A program made the position numbers and the translations under genes. From Streptococcus oralis (GTDB lineage Bacteria > Bacillota > Bacilli > Lactobacillales > Streptococcaceae): a stretch of DNA of 64,000 nucleotides. The stretch lies in assembly GCF_021497885.1 (NCBI RefSeq), contig NZ_CP046523.1:663501-727500 (forward strand), written 5' to 3'. The notes under the pieces are model-generated. The model was not told the DNA's origin. It searched no databases and saw only the letters and a program-made list of their open reading frames with translations. Shown here piece by piece: positions 8,553 through 18,474 of the stretch; the first letter of the stretch is position 1; every line of letters begins with the position of its first letter.

Positions 8553-9683
8553 ATGCAGAAAAAACCAACGTCCGCCTATGTGCATATTCCCTTTTGCACA
8601 CAGATTTGTTATTATTGTGACTTTTCAAAAGTATTTATCAAGAATCAACCAGTAGATAGTTACCTGGAGCATCTGCTAAAGGAGTTTCGTTCTTATGATA
8701 TCCAAAAGTTACGAACCCTCTACATTGGAGGTGGGACGCCAACGGCTCTGTCCGCTCCGCAATTAGAGCTGCTCTTAGATGGCTTGACTAAAAACTTGGA
8801 CTTGTCTGTCTTGGAAGAGTTGACCATTGAGGCCAACCCAGGCGATTTGGACGCGGATAAGATTGCGGTTTTGAAACAGTCGGCAGTCAATCGTGTTTCC
8901 TTAGGTGTCCAGACTTTTGATGACAAAATGCTGAAAAAGATTGGGCGTAGTCACTTGGAGAAGGATATTTATGAAAATATCGACCGCCTCAAACTGGCTG
9001 GTTTTGACAATATCTCCATCGACCTAATCTATGCTCTTCCAGGTCAAACTATGGCTCAGGTCAAGGACAATGTAGCTAAGGCTATCTCGCTTGATATTCC
9101 TCATATGAGTCTTTATAGCTTGATTTTGGAAAACCATACGGTCTTTATGAACCGCATGAGACGTGGGAAATTGCCCCTGCCCAAGGAGGAACTGGAAGCG
9201 GAGATGTTTGAGTACATCATCGCAGAACTGGAGCGAGCTGGTTTTGAGCATTATGAGATTTCCAATTTCTGCAAGCCTGGATTTGAAAGTCGCCACAATC
9301 TCATGTACTGGGACAATGCCGAGTATTATGGTATCGGTGCGGGTGCTTCAGGTTATGTGAACGGGGTGCGCTATAAAAATCACGGTCCTATCCGCCACTA
9401 TCTCAATGCGGTAGAGGCAGGAAATGCTCGGATTACAGAAGAACACCTGAGTCAAAGGGAGCAGATGGAAGAAGAAATGTTCCTAGGTCTCCGGAAAAAA
9501 TCCGGGGTTTCCATGGCACGATTTGAGGAAAAATTCGGACGGTCCTTTGATGGACTTTATGGTGAAATCATCAGAGACTTGGTTCAACAAGGACTCATGC
9601 AGATCGATGGTGATCGTGTCCGAATGACAAAGAGAGGTCTCTTTTTAGGAGACACTGTAGCAGAACGATTTATTTTGGAGTAG
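8553..9683 (+). CDS. hemW: radical SAM heme chaperone HemW
   Basis: 376 residues. The iron-sulfur motif C15-TQI-C19-YY-C22 is the CxxxCxxC of radical SAM enzymes, in the form HIPFCTQICYYCDF typical of HemW. IGGGTPTAL and GVQTFDD follow, and a HemN C-terminal domain starts at about residue 280. The family was long annotated as oxygen-independent coproporphyrinogen oxidase, but HemW members bind and transfer heme. Longer upstream reading is possible but would run through the preceding terminator, so I use the ATG at 8553. Confidence 0.93.
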   Translation: MQKKPTSAYVHIPFCTQICYYCDFSKVFIKNQPVDSYLEHLLKEFRSYDIQKLRTLYIGGGTPTALSAPQLELLLDGLTKNLDLSVLEELTIEANPGDLDADKIAVLKQSAVNRVSLGVQTFDDKMLKKIGRSHLEKDIYENIDRLKLAGFDNISIDLIYALPGQTMAQVKDNVAKAISLDIPHMSLYSLILENHTVFMNRMRRGKLPLPKEELEAEMFEYIIAELERAGFEHYEISNFCKPGFESRHNLMYWDNAEYYGIGAGASGYVNGVRYKNHGPIRHYLNAVEAGNARITEEHLSQREQMEEEMFLGLRKKSGVSMARFEEKFGRSFDGLYGEIIRDLVQQGLMQIDGDRVRMTKRGLFLGDTVAERFILE

Positions 9684-9687
9684 AACA

Positions 9688-10425
9688 ATGGGCTTAACTT
9701 ATCAAATGAAAATGAAAATTCCTTTTGATATGGCGGACATGAACGGTCATATCAAACTTCCAGATGTGATTTTGCTGTCCTTGCAAGTATCAGGTATGCA
9801 GTCAATTGAGCTGGGAGTTAGCGACAAGGATGTGCTAGAACGTTACAATCTAGTCTGGATTATTACAGATTATGCGATTGACGTGGTTCGCTTGCCTCGC
9901 TTTGCTGAGGAGATTACGATTGAAACGGAAGCATTGACTTACAATCGTCTTTTTTGCTACCGCCGTTTCACTATCTATGATGAAGCAGGTCAAGAAATCA
10001 TTCGCATGGTAGCAACCTTTGTTCTCATGGACAGAGACAGTCGTAAAGTTCATGCTGTCGAACCAGAGATTGTTGCTCCTTACCAGTCTGAGTTTGATAA
10101 AAAACTCATCCGTGGGCCGAAGTATGCTAACCTAGAAGACCCGATCAGTAAAGACTACCATGTTCGTTTTTACGACTTGGATATGAATGGTCATGTCAAT
10201 AATAGCAAATATCTGGATTGGATTTTTGAAGTCATGGGACCAGATTTTTTGACCAAGTATATTCCAAAGAAAATCAATCTCAAATATGTCAAAGAAGTGC
10301 GACCAGGTGGTATGATTGCTTCAGCATATGAACTCAAGGGACTAGAAAGCAAGCATGAGATCATCAGTGATGGCGAGATCAATGCCCAAGCTATGATTAC
10401 GTGGCAAGAAATTGAAAGCAATTAG
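9688..10425 (+). CDS. acyl-ACP thioesterase (double hot-dog)
   Basis: 245 residues of the acyl-ACP thioesterase family. Two hot-dog repeats are visible: the N-terminal half starts at [16 protein letters not shown], and the second carries the catalytic-type [19 protein letters not shown] at about 156-174. It releases fatty acids from acyl carrier protein in the cytosol. It begins 4 bases after hemW and is probably in that operon. Confidence 0.9.
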   Translation: MGLTYQMKMKIPFDMADMNGHIKLPDVILLSLQVSGMQSIELGVSDKDVLERYNLVWIITDYAIDVVRLPRFAEEITIETEALTYNRLFCYRRFTIYDEAGQEIIRMVATFVLMDRDSRKVHAVEPEIVAPYQSEFDKKLIRGPKYANLEDPISKDYHVRFYDLDMNGHVNNSKYLDWIFEVMGPDFLTKYIPKKINLKYVKEVRPGGMIASAYELKGLESKHEIISDGEINAQAMITWQEIESN

Positions 10426-10435
10426 AAAGGACGAT

Positions 10436-11209
10436 ATGGCTTATAAAGGTTATTTAATTGATTTAGACGGAACCATTTACAAGGGGAAAGACCGGATTCC
10501 GGCGGGTGAGGCTTTTGTCCATGAGTTACAAAAAAGAGAAATTCCCTACCTCTTTGTGACCAATAATACAACTCGTACTCCTGAGAGTGTACAAGAGATC
10601 TTGGCTAAGAATTTTAATATCAACACGCCTTTATCAACTGTCTACACAGCGACTTTGGCAACCATCGACTATATGAATGACTTGGGATTGGAGAAGACAG
10701 TCTATGTCATCGGAGAAGCAGGACTCAAGGATGCCATTCGGGCTGCTGGTTATGTGGAAGACAAGGAAAATCCTGCCTATGTGGTAGTTGGACTGGACTG
10801 GCAAGTCGACTATGAAAAATTTGCGACAGCAACTCTAGCCATTCAAAAGGGGGCTCACTTTATCGGAACCAATCCAGACCTCAATATTCCGACGGAACGT
10901 GGTCTCTTGCCAGGTGCTGGTTCACTGATAACCCTTCTTGAAGTAGCAACTCGGGTAAAACCAGTTTATATCGGAAAACCAAATGCTATCATCATGGACA
11001 AGGCCGTGGAATATCTGGGTATAGATCGAGAAGACTTGCTCATGGTCGGGGATAACTACCTGACAGATATCCGAGCAGGGATTGACAATGGCATTCCAAC
11101 GCTCTTGGTGACGACAGGTTTTACCAAAGCAGAAGAAGTGGCGGACTTGCCAATCGCACCAACTCATGTAGTTTCTAGCCTTGCGGAGTGGAATTTTGAT
11201 GAAAACTAA
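10436..11209 (+). CDS. HAD-superfamily (NagD-like, type IIA) phosphatase
   Basis: 257 residues. Motif I is LIDLDGTIY (about 7-15), motif II is FVTNNTTR (about 41-48) and motif IV is [13 protein letters not shown]. The capping arrangement is that of subfamily IIA, TIGR01457-like. Likely substrates are small sugar phosphates or nucleotides; the physiological one is unknown. I use the ATG after AAAGGACGAT rather than one eight codons upstream that overlaps the thioesterase end. It overlaps the next gene by 11 bases. Confidence 0.9.
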   Translation: MAYKGYLIDLDGTIYKGKDRIPAGEAFVHELQKREIPYLFVTNNTTRTPESVQEILAKNFNINTPLSTVYTATLATIDYMNDLGLEKTVYVIGEAGLKDAIRAAGYVEDKENPAYVVVGLDWQVDYEKFATATLAIQKGAHFIGTNPDLNIPTERGLLPGAGSLITLLEVATRVKPVYIGKPNAIIMDKAVEYLGIDREDLLMVGDNYLTDIRAGIDNGIPTLLVTTGFTKAEEVADLPIAPTHVVSSLAEWNFDEN

Positions 11210-11819
11210 ACTGACCTTTTGGGGAAGTATGCTCTTTCTCCTCTCACTGTCTATCCTCTTAACCATTTATCTGGCATGGATTTTCTATCCTTTGGAAATT
11301 GAGTGGCTGAACTTAGCGAATCGAGTCTATCTAAGGCCAGAAACCATTCAGTACAACTTTCATATCTTGATGAATTACCTGACCAATCCCTTTAGTCAGG
11401 TCTTAGAGATGCCAGATTTTCGTTCATCAGCAGCAGGTCTACACCACTTTGCGGTGGTGAAGAATCTCTTCCACTTGGTTCAGTTAGTTGCCCTAGTGAC
11501 ACTACCAAGTTTCTATTTCTTTGTTAGAAAGATTGTGAAAAAAGGCTTTTTGCCCCTATATCGTAAAAGTATCCTGGCTCTAGTGCTACTGCCTCTAGTC
11601 ATTGGCCTTGTAGGAGTGTTGATTGGTTTTGAGCAATTCTTTACTCTTTTCCATCAGATTCTCTTTGTGGGAGACGATACCTGGCTTTTTGATCCCGTAA
11701 AGGATCCCGTTATTTTGATTTTACCAGAGACCTTCTTCCTCCATGCTTTCCTTCTCTTCTTTGGACTCTATGAAAGTTTCTTTGGTTTTCTTTATTTGAA
11801 AAGTCGTAGAATACTTTAA
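11199..11819 (+). CDS. DUF1461/TIGR01906 family integral membrane protein
   Basis: 206 residues with about four strongly hydrophobic segments (residues 8-30, 90-110, 125-150, 170-195) and the conserved loop [16 protein letters not shown] before the last helices. Members are uncharacterised integral membrane proteins of lactic acid bacteria. The gene overlaps the HAD phosphatase and ends the hemW operon. Confidence 0.85.
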   Translation: MKTKLTFWGSMLFLLSLSILLTIYLAWIFYPLEIEWLNLANRVYLRPETIQYNFHILMNYLTNPFSQVLEMPDFRSSAAGLHHFAVVKNLFHLVQLVALVTLPSFYFFVRKIVKKGFLPLYRKSILALVLLPLVIGLVGVLIGFEQFFTLFHQILFVGDDTWLFDPVKDPVILILPETFFLHAFLLFFGLYESFFGFLYLKSRRIL

Positions 11820-11842
11820 TGTGTTGCATTGATAAAACAGTG

Positions 11843-11882
11843 ATGAAGTTAAAAATTCTTACGAGGAGTGAATTAACTTCAT
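11843..11882. repeat. perfect 10-bp inverted repeat in the gap before spx
   Basis: ATGAAGTTAA (11843-11852) is repeated in inverted form as TTAACTTCAT (11873-11882) across a 20-base loop. No T run follows, so it is not a classical terminator. It could be a protein-binding site, an RNA hairpin or a remnant of a small repeat. Confidence 0.5.
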
Positions 11883-11908
11883 TGGAATTGAGTAATTCGT
11901 TCGCATAC

Positions 11909-11942
11909 AGTCTATTTTTCTAGAAAAAAATAGGCTTTTTTC
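11909..11942 (+). terminator. intrinsic terminator upstream of spx
   Basis: The AGTCTATTTTT / AAAAAAATAGGCT stem around CTAG is followed by T6. It probably ends transcription from the hemW cluster. Confidence 0.65.
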
Positions 11943-11952
11943 TAGAAATTGC

Positions 11953-11981
11953 TAGTCAAGCGCTTTATTTTTTTGTATAAT
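11953..11981 (+). promoter_or_regulatory. spx promoter
   Basis: TAGTCA (11953-11958), a 17-base spacer and TATAAT (11976-11981), 35 bases before the start codon, with AAGAAGAGAAAA as a purine-rich ribosome-binding region. Confidence 0.55.
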
Positions 11982-12016
11982 AGGAATAGTAAAGTATAGA
12001 TAAAGAAGAGAAAAGC

Positions 12017-12418
12017 ATGATTACACTATTTTTATCACCGAGCTGTACATCATGTCGTAAGGCAAAGGCCTGGTTAGAGACGCATAAAGTTCCTTTTGAG
12101 GAGCACAATATTATGACCAGTCCTTTAACAAGAAAAGAATTACAACACATTCTTTCCTTGACCGAAAATGGTACTGATGACATCATTTCAACTCGTTCAA
12201 AAATTTTTCAAAAATTGGATATTGATGTAGAGAGTATTTCGGTATCGGAGTTGCTTCAGTTGATTGAGCAATATCCTAGTCTTTTGCGTCGCCCAATTAT
12301 TATAGACACCAAACGCATGCAGATCGGTTTTAATGAAGATGAGATTCGTGCTTTTCTCCCTCGTAGTTACCGTAAACAAGAACTAAAAGAAGCAACATTG
12401 AGAGCTGGTATTGGATAG
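12017..12418 (+). CDS. spx: Spx/ArsC-family transcriptional regulator
   Basis: 133 residues, the standard Spx length. The redox switch C10-TS-C13 is intact at the start of the thioredoxin-like fold. LLRRPIIID (about 89-97) and the basic region near FLPRSYRK match Spx. Spx binds the RNA polymerase alpha subunit and redirects transcription under disulfide and cell-wall stress. Streptococci carry two paralogues (SpxA1, SpxA2); I cannot say which this is. The next gene follows with no gap. Confidence 0.92.
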   Translation: MITLFLSPSCTSCRKAKAWLETHKVPFEEHNIMTSPLTRKELQHILSLTENGTDDIISTRSKIFQKLDIDVESISVSELLQLIEQYPSLLRRPIIIDTKRMQIGFNEDEIRAFLPRSYRKQELKEATLRAGIG

Positions 12419-12697
12419 ATGAACAAACAGTATAGTTACCCACTAGATTTGTCGTGGAGCACTGAAGAACTTGCTTCAGTGCTTTCTTTTTTTAATGATG
12501 TTGAAGCTGCCTATGAAGACAAGGTAGAAGCTAAAAAACTGCTAGATTCTTACAAGAAATTTAAGTCTGTGGTCCCGAGCAAAAGTGAAGAAAAGCGCCT
12601 AGGTCGTGAATTTGAGACGGCTAGCGGTTATTCCTTCTATCATGCAGTTCAATTAGCAAAAGAAAAAAGAGAAGGGAAGATTTCTCTTGGAAACTAA
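12419..12697 (+). CDS. UPF0223 family protein
   Basis: 92 residues matching UPF0223: [23 protein letters not shown] at the start, then a [23 protein letters not shown] helix and [13 protein letters not shown]. It is a small cytosolic helical protein of unknown function. Its ATG follows the spx stop directly (TAG-ATG), so translation is probably coupled. Confidence 0.88.
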   Translation: MNKQYSYPLDLSWSTEELASVLSFFNDVEAAYEDKVEAKKLLDSYKKFKSVVPSKSEEKRLGREFETASGYSFYHAVQLAKEKREGKISLGN

Positions 12698-13460
12698 ATT
12701 TGAATTTGCCAAGCAGATTGTGCAGGAAGCTGCTGCCTATATTTTGGCTCACATGAAAGAAGATTTGCAGGTCGAGCGAAAGTCTTCACCTACAGACTTG
12801 GTGACGCGTCTGGATAAGGAGGTTCAGGATCTCTTGGTTGATCGGATCAAGTCCTCCTATCCTGAGGACTTGATTTGTGCGGAAGAGGGCTGTTTACGTG
12901 CTGCAGTTGGTCAAGGTTCCGTTTGGGTGATTGATCCCATTGACGGTACCAATAACTTTGTCGCTCAGCAGGAAGATTTTGCCGTGATGTTGGCCTATTT
13001 TGAGGATGGTGTGGGCAAATTTGGCGTCATTTATGATGTTATGAAAGGTGATTGTTACCATGGTGGTGGTACCTTTCCTCCTTGCCGCAATAATGATCCC
13101 TTACCGCCTTTTAAAAAGAAACCTCTTCAAGAATTTTTAGTTGCCGGTAACTCAGGTATGTTTGAAAGCAATGAGTGGGGCTTGGCAGATTTAGGGCGAG
13201 CAGCGTTGGGTGTCCGTGTATATGGCAGTGCGGCCATTAGTTTTGCTAAGGTTTTATCGGGTCGCCTTCTGACTTATATTACCTACTTGCAGCCATGGGA
13301 TTACGCTGCGGCTAGTATTTTAGGAGAAAGTCTGGGTTATCGCCTTCTTACGGTATCAGGTGAGCCCGCTGATTTTAAAACGCGTCAGCCTGTTATGATG
13401 GTGCCAATTGAGATGCAAGAAGAAATTCAGTCCTATATTTATGAAAGGAAAGAAAATTAA
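12687..13460 (+). CDS. inositol monophosphatase family protein
   Basis: 257 residues. The metal and phosphatase motifs are AEEG (about 66-69), the signature [10 protein letters not shown] (about 84-93) and the C-terminal [12 protein letters not shown] (about 202-213). The family hydrolyses inositol-1-phosphate or related sugar or nucleotide phosphates (SuhB/CysQ type) with Mg2+. The start is a TTG that overlaps the UPF0223 gene by 11 bases, with AGAAGGGAAGA upstream. The real substrate is unknown. Confidence 0.9.
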   Translation: METKFEFAKQIVQEAAAYILAHMKEDLQVERKSSPTDLVTRLDKEVQDLLVDRIKSSYPEDLICAEEGCLRAAVGQGSVWVIDPIDGTNNFVAQQEDFAVMLAYFEDGVGKFGVIYDVMKGDCYHGGGTFPPCRNNDPLPPFKKKPLQEFLVAGNSGMFESNEWGLADLGRAALGVRVYGSAAISFAKVLSGRLLTYITYLQPWDYAAASILGESLGYRLLTVSGEPADFKTRQPVMMVPIEMQEEIQSYIYERKEN

Positions 13461-14765
13461 ATGCAATTTCCAGAAGGATTTGTTGAAAAATATGAAGCGA
13501 TATTAGAAGATGAGGCAAGAGATTTTCTTGCCTCTTTTAAACAAGAAGCGGTTTCGGCTTTTCGGATCAATCCCTTAAAAGAAAGTCAGTTGTCGTTTGC
13601 AGATGCCATTCCCCATACACCTTGGGGGCATTATGGTAAAGTCTCTGGGAAATCTCCAGAGCATGTGACAGGTCTCGTTTATTCACAAGAGCCTGCAGCC
13701 CAAATGGTGGCCCAGGTAGCTCAACCCCTTCCCGGTATGAAGGTCTTAGACTTGGCTGCAGCACCAGGTGGAAAATCCACTCAACTAGCAGCTTATCTGG
13801 CTAATCAAGGAGTCCTTGTTTCCAACGAAATTTCAAGCAAGCGTGCTAAGATTTTAGTGGAAAATATGGAGCGATTTGGAGCGACAAATGTTGTCGTGAC
13901 CAATGAATCTGCTGACCGCTTGGCCAAGGTTTTTAAAGGTTATTTTGATGTGATTGTCCTTGATGCACCTTGCTCGGGTGAAGGGATGTTCCGTAAGCAG
14001 CCAGAGGCCATGGATTATTGGAGTACCGATTATCCTAGCCAATGTGCCAGTCTCCAAAGAGAAATTTTAGAAGATGCAGTGACCATGCTTGCAGAAGGTG
14101 GTCGTTTGGTCTATTCGACCTGTACTTGGGCACCAGAGGAAAATGAAGAAATCGTCCACTGGTTGCTGGATACTTATGATTTTGAACTGCTTCCAGTTGA
14201 TCATGTGAATGGCATGGTAGCAGGAATTGACCTTCCTGAAACGGCTCGGATGTATCCTCATCATTTCAAGGGAGAAGGCCAGTTTGTTGCCCACCTGCAG
14301 TTTAAGGGAGAAAATCCGGCACCTAAATTCAAGGCTAGCAAGAGCAATCTCAGTCGTGAGCAACTGGCTTTGTGGCAAGAATTTGCCCAAAAACACTTGC
14401 GGGTCAATCTAGCTGGTATCTTGCAAACTTTTGGAGACCAACTTTATCTCTTGCCAGAGATGTTACCTGATCTAGGGAAACTCAAAATTGCCCGAAATGG
14501 ACTTCATCTGGGTACTTTTAAGAAGAAACGCTTCGAACCAAGCTTTGCTCTGGGATTAGCCTTAAAACCAAGTCAAGTGAAACAAAGAGTCGAAATCAAG
14601 GATGAGAATTTTGTAAAATATGTAGCTGGGGAAACAGTTCAGCTAGCTGAAAGTCTACCAAATGGCTGGTATCAAGTTCTGGTTCATGGAAACGGTCTGG
14701 GCTTTGCAAAAGTTACTGGAAATGTTTTGAAAAATTATTATCCAAAAGGCCTCAGATTCAAGTGA
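13461..14765 (+). CDS. RsmF-type 16S rRNA (cytosine-C5) methyltransferase
   Basis: 434 residues. The SAM-binding motif I is VLDLAAAPGGKS (about 95-106). The two cysteines of RNA m5C enzymes are in DAPCSGEGMF (C171) and YSTCTWAPEENE (C221). An RsmF first C-terminal domain and a PUA-like end (AESLPNGWYQVLVHGNGLGFAK) follow. It belongs to the NOL1/NOP2/Sun family and modifies rRNA; the exact cytosine is not deducible here. It starts right after the previous stop. Confidence 0.92.
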   Translation: MQFPEGFVEKYEAILEDEARDFLASFKQEAVSAFRINPLKESQLSFADAIPHTPWGHYGKVSGKSPEHVTGLVYSQEPAAQMVAQVAQPLPGMKVLDLAAAPGGKSTQLAAYLANQGVLVSNEISSKRAKILVENMERFGATNVVVTNESADRLAKVFKGYFDVIVLDAPCSGEGMFRKQPEAMDYWSTDYPSQCASLQREILEDAVTMLAEGGRLVYSTCTWAPEENEEIVHWLLDTYDFELLPVDHVNGMVAGIDLPETARMYPHHFKGEGQFVAHLQFKGENPAPKFKASKSNLSREQLALWQEFAQKHLRVNLAGILQTFGDQLYLLPEMLPDLGKLKIARNGLHLGTFKKKRFEPSFALGLALKPSQVKQRVEIKDENFVKYVAGETVQLAESLPNGWYQVLVHGNGLGFAKVTGNVLKNYYPKGLRFK

Positions 14766-14771
14766 AAAAGC

Positions 14772-14800
14772 TAGTCAAAGAAGATTTTCTATGTTATATT
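14772..14800 (+). promoter_or_regulatory. candidate promoter of the pst operon
   Basis: TAGTCA (14772-14777), a 17-base spacer and TATATT (14795-14800) with TG-T before it. About 180 bases of leader follow before pstS. No clear Pho-box direct repeats were recognised. Confidence 0.45.
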
Positions 14801-14978
14801 GGAAGTATGAGTTTTTTCTGATAGTCTTTCATTTTTACTTATATTATGTGATGAACTGACTGGTCCTCAAGGGGGCTTCCAGCCTATAAATCGTAAACGA
14901 AATCTTATCATCATTGATTGAAATGATAGGAACTGAAAGATATCAGAACATTCATCATTATGTTCAAGGAGAAAAACA

Positions 14979-15857
14979 GTGAAAAAAAGAAAAAAGCTCG
15001 TCCTATCTCTTGCGACTCTTTTGCTTGCAGGTTTTCTAGCTGGATGTGCAAGCTGGATTGATCGTGGAGAAACCATGACAGCCGTCGGTTCAACTGCCCT
15101 TCAGCCTCTGGTCGAAGCCGCAGCAGACGAATTTGGTTCAAAAAATATCGGAAAAACAGTCAACGTTCAAGGTGGTGGATCGGGTACAGGACTATCCCAA
15201 GTCCAGTCTGGAGCAGTTGACATCGGGAACTCTGACGTTTTTGCGGAGGAAAAAGATGGAATTGACGCTTCAGCGCTTGTGGACCATAAGGTTGCAGTAG
15301 CTGGTCTGGCAGTGATTGTGAACAAAGAAGTGGATGTTGAAAATCTGACAATTGAGCAACTTCGTAAAATCTTTACAGGTGAAGTGACCAACTGGAAAGA
15401 AGTTGGGGGCAAAGATCTGGCGATTTCAATCATCAACCGAGCAGCAAGTTCTGGTTCGCGAGCAACCTTTGACAATGTCGTAATGAATGGTCAGGCGGCT
15501 ATGCAGAGCCAAGAGCAGGATTCTAACGGGATGGTCAAGTCAATTGTTTCGCAAACTCCAGGAGCCATTTCTTATCTTGCCTTTGCCTATGTGGATGACT
15601 CAGTGAAAAGCACGAAACTGAATGGCTATGAGCCGACAACTGAAAATGTAACGACCAACAACTGGCCTTTGTGGTCTTATGAGCACATGTACACTCTAGG
15701 TCAGCCTAATGAGTTGGCAGCTGAATTTTTAAAATTCATCCTCTCAGACGAAGCCCAAACTGGTATTGTTAAGGGCATGGGCTATATTTCCATCAATGAA
15801 ATGAAAGTCCAAAAAGATGCTTCAGGTACAGTGACAGCGATAGAAGGGAGTCAATAA
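14979..15857 (+). CDS. pstS: phosphate ABC transporter, phosphate-binding lipoprotein
   Basis: 292 residues starting at a GTG after AAGGAG. A lipoprotein signal with the lipobox LAGC places the lipidated cysteine at residue 23. The phosphate-binding fold shows [11 protein letters not shown] near the mature N-terminus, [12 protein letters not shown], and [12 protein letters not shown], the phosphate-contact loop. It captures orthophosphate outside the cell and feeds PstC/PstA. It is the first gene of pstS-C-A-B1-B2-phoU. Confidence 0.96.
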   Translation: MKKRKKLVLSLATLLLAGFLAGCASWIDRGETMTAVGSTALQPLVEAAADEFGSKNIGKTVNVQGGGSGTGLSQVQSGAVDIGNSDVFAEEKDGIDASALVDHKVAVAGLAVIVNKEVDVENLTIEQLRKIFTGEVTNWKEVGGKDLAISIINRAASSGSRATFDNVVMNGQAAMQSQEQDSNGMVKSIVSQTPGAISYLAFAYVDDSVKSTKLNGYEPTTENVTTNNWPLWSYEHMYTLGQPNELAAEFLKFILSDEAQTGIVKGMGYISINEMKVQKDASGTVTAIEGSQ

Positions 15858-16774
15858 TGAATCAAGAAGAACTTTCAAAAAAATTACTCTCTCCTTCAAA
15901 GAACTCTCGTCTTGAGAAGTTTGGTAAAGGTTTGACCTTCGCCTGTCTTTCTTTGATTGTGATCATAGTGGCGATGATTTTGATTTTTGTAGCCCAAAAA
16001 GGCTTATCGACCTTCTTTGTCAATGGGGTCAACATCTTTGATTTCCTCTTTGGACAAACTTGGAATCCTTCAGGGAAACAATTTGGTGCCCTTCCAATGA
16101 TTTTGGGCTCCTTTATTGTGACGATTTTATCTGCCCTCATCGCAACACCCTTTGCTATTGGAGCTGCAGTCTTTATGACCGAGGTATCACCAAAGGGTGC
16201 AAAGATTTTGCAACCAGCCATTGAACTCCTCGTCGGTATTCCTTCAGTCGTCTATGGATTTATCGGTTTGCAAGTTGTGGTGCCTTTTGTTCGTAGCGTC
16301 TTTGGTGGAACTGGTTTTGGGATTTTGTCAGGGATTTTCGTTCTTTTTGTCATGATTCTACCAACTGTAACTTTTATGACAACAGACAGTTTGCGTGCTG
16401 TGCCTCGTCACTATCGTGAAGCGAGTTTGGCTATGGGAGCGACTCGCTGGCAAACCATCTGGCGTGTGACCTTGAAAGCAGCACGCTCAGGTATTTTCAC
16501 AGCAGTAGTCTTTGGAATGGCACGTGCCTTTGGTGAAGCCCTTGCTATTCAGATGGTGGTCGGAAACTCAGCAGTTATCCCAACCTCGCTAACAACACCA
16601 GCTGCGACTTTGACTTCTGTTTTGACTATGGGAATTGGGAATACCGTCATGGGAACGGTTGATAATAACGTTCTCTGGTCACTGGCCTTAGTCTTGCTCT
16701 TGATGAGTTTGGCCTTTAACAGTGTGATTAAATTGATTACGAAAGAAAGAGGAAAGAAAAACTATGCACGCTAA
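15857..16774 (+). CDS. pstC: phosphate ABC transporter permease PstC
   Basis: 305 residues with six membrane helices. The ABC permease coupling loop reads EASLAMGATRWQTIWRVTLKAA (about 190-211). It starts in a TAATG overlap with the pstS stop and overlaps pstA by 11 bases, indicating tight translational coupling. With PstA it forms the phosphate channel. Confidence 0.96.
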   Translation: MNQEELSKKLLSPSKNSRLEKFGKGLTFACLSLIVIIVAMILIFVAQKGLSTFFVNGVNIFDFLFGQTWNPSGKQFGALPMILGSFIVTILSALIATPFAIGAAVFMTEVSPKGAKILQPAIELLVGIPSVVYGFIGLQVVVPFVRSVFGGTGFGILSGIFVLFVMILPTVTFMTTDSLRAVPRHYREASLAMGATRWQTIWRVTLKAARSGIFTAVVFGMARAFGEALAIQMVVGNSAVIPTSLTTPAATLTSVLTMGIGNTVMGTVDNNVLWSLALVLLLMSLAFNSVIKLITKERGKKNYAR

Positions 16775-17648
16775 GAAATTAGATAAACTTGCAACAGCTG
16801 TCCTCTATACCATCGCGGGTATCATCGTGACCATTCTGGCATCTTTGATTCTCTATATCTTGGTGAGAGGGTTACCGCACATCTCTTGGACCTTCTTGAC
16901 TGGGAAATCCTCCTCTTATCAAGCAGGTGGGGGTATCGGGATTCAGCTCTACAATTCCTTCTTCCTTTTGGTCATTACCTTGATCATTTCTGTTCCCCTG
17001 TCTATGGGAGCTGGCGTTTTCCTCGCTGAGTATGCCAAAAAAGGACCTGTGACCAATTTTATTCGTACCTGTATTGAGATTTTGTCTTCTCTACCATCAG
17101 TCGTTGTGGGTCTCTTTGGTTACTTGATCTTTGTAGTCCAGTTTGAGTATGGATTTTCAATCATTTCAGGTGCCTTGGCCTTGACGGTCTTTAACCTCCC
17201 TCAGATGACTCGAAATGTTGAGGACAGTTTAAAACATGTTCACCATACACAACGTGAGGCTGGTCTGGCCCTTGGAATTTCACGTTGGGAGACTGTAGTT
17301 CATGTTGTCATTCCAGAAGCTCTTCCAGGCATCGTAACGGGTGTTGTCTTGGCATCTGGCCGTATCTTTGGTGAGGCTGCCGCTCTTATCTATACGGCAG
17401 GACAGTCTGCACCAGCCCTAGACTGGTCTAACTGGAATATTCTCAGTGTTACCAGCCCCATCTCAATCTTCCGTCAAGCAGAAACCTTGGCTGTCCACAT
17501 CTGGAAAGTCAATAGCGAGGGAACCATTCCTGATGCTACCATCGTGTCTGCAGGTTCTGCAGCTGTGCTCCTCATCTTTATCTTAATCTTTAACTTTGGA
17601 GCACGCAAACTCGGAAGCTATTTACACAAGAAATTAACCGCTGCCTAA
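16764..17648 (+). CDS. pstA: phosphate ABC transporter permease PstA
   Basis: 294 residues with six predicted membrane helices. The coupling motif EAGLALGISRWETVVHVVIPEALPG follows about residue 168 (split here: EAGLALGISRWET, then VVIPEALPG). It pairs with PstC. It ends 10 bases before pstB1, whose ribosome-binding site AAAGGAGAAG lies in the gap. Confidence 0.96.
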   Translation: MHAKKLDKLATAVLYTIAGIIVTILASLILYILVRGLPHISWTFLTGKSSSYQAGGGIGIQLYNSFFLLVITLIISVPLSMGAGVFLAEYAKKGPVTNFIRTCIEILSSLPSVVVGLFGYLIFVVQFEYGFSIISGALALTVFNLPQMTRNVEDSLKHVHHTQREAGLALGISRWETVVHVVIPEALPGIVTGVVLASGRIFGEAAALIYTAGQSAPALDWSNWNILSVTSPISIFRQAETLAVHIWKVNSEGTIPDATIVSAGSAAVLLIFILIFNFGARKLGSYLHKKLTAA

Positions 17649-17658
17649 AGGAGAAGCC

Positions 17659-18462
17659 ATGTCAAAATATAACTGGGATGAAAAGCATATCATCACCTTC
17701 CCTGAAGAAAAAGTGGCCCTCTCAACCAAGGATTTACATGTTTACTATGGTAAAAATGAATCCATTAAGGGCATCGATATGCAATTTGAAAGAAATAAAA
17801 TTACAGCCTTGATTGGTCCGTCTGGATCTGGGAAATCTACCTACCTTCGCAGTCTCAACCGGATGAATGATACCATTGACATTGCCAAGGTAACAGGGCA
17901 AATCCTCTACCAAGGAATTGATGTCAACCGTCCAGAAATCAATGTCTATGAGATGCGCAAGCATATCGGAATGGTCTTCCAACGGCCAAATCCATTTGCC
18001 AAGTCTATCTACCGCAACATTACTTTTGCCCACGAACGTGCAGGAGTTAAGGATAAGAAGGTCTTGGATGAAATTGTGGAAACTTCTCTCCGTCAGGCTG
18101 CCCTTTGGGACCAGGTCAAAGATGATTTGCACAAGTCAGCCTTGATGCTTTCTGGTGGACAGCAACAACGTCTCTGTATCGCTCGAGCTATCTCTGTTAA
18201 ACCAGACATTCTTTTGATGGATGAGCCAGCGTCAGCCTTGGATCCAATTGCGACAGCCCAGCTTGAAGAAACCATGCTGGAGTTGAAGAAAGACTTTACC
18301 ATCATCATCGTGACCCACAGTATGCAGCAGGCTGCCCGTGCAAGTGACTACACTGGATTTTTCTACTTGGGCGATTTGATTGAGTATGATAAGACATCCA
18401 ATATTTTCCAAAATGCTAAGTTACAGTCAACCAATGACTATGTAACGGGACACTTTGGTTAG
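17659..18462 (+). CDS. pstB: phosphate ABC transporter ATPase, first copy
   Basis: 267 residues. Walker A is GPSGSGKST at residues 53-61, the Q-loop lies in GMVFQRPNPF, the ABC signature is LSGGQQQR and Walker B is ILLMDEPASALD. MFQRPNPFAKSIY is typical of PstB. Tandem pstB genes are normal in streptococci. This copy has an N-terminal extension of about 20 residues relative to the second. Confidence 0.95.
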   Translation: MSKYNWDEKHIITFPEEKVALSTKDLHVYYGKNESIKGIDMQFERNKITALIGPSGSGKSTYLRSLNRMNDTIDIAKVTGQILYQGIDVNRPEINVYEMRKHIGMVFQRPNPFAKSIYRNITFAHERAGVKDKKVLDEIVETSLRQAALWDQVKDDLHKSALMLSGGQQQRLCIARAISVKPDILLMDEPASALDPIATAQLEETMLELKKDFTIIIVTHSMQQAARASDYTGFFYLGDLIEYDKTSNIFQNAKLQSTNDYVTGHFG

Positions 18463-18474
18463 AAAGGAAACAGC

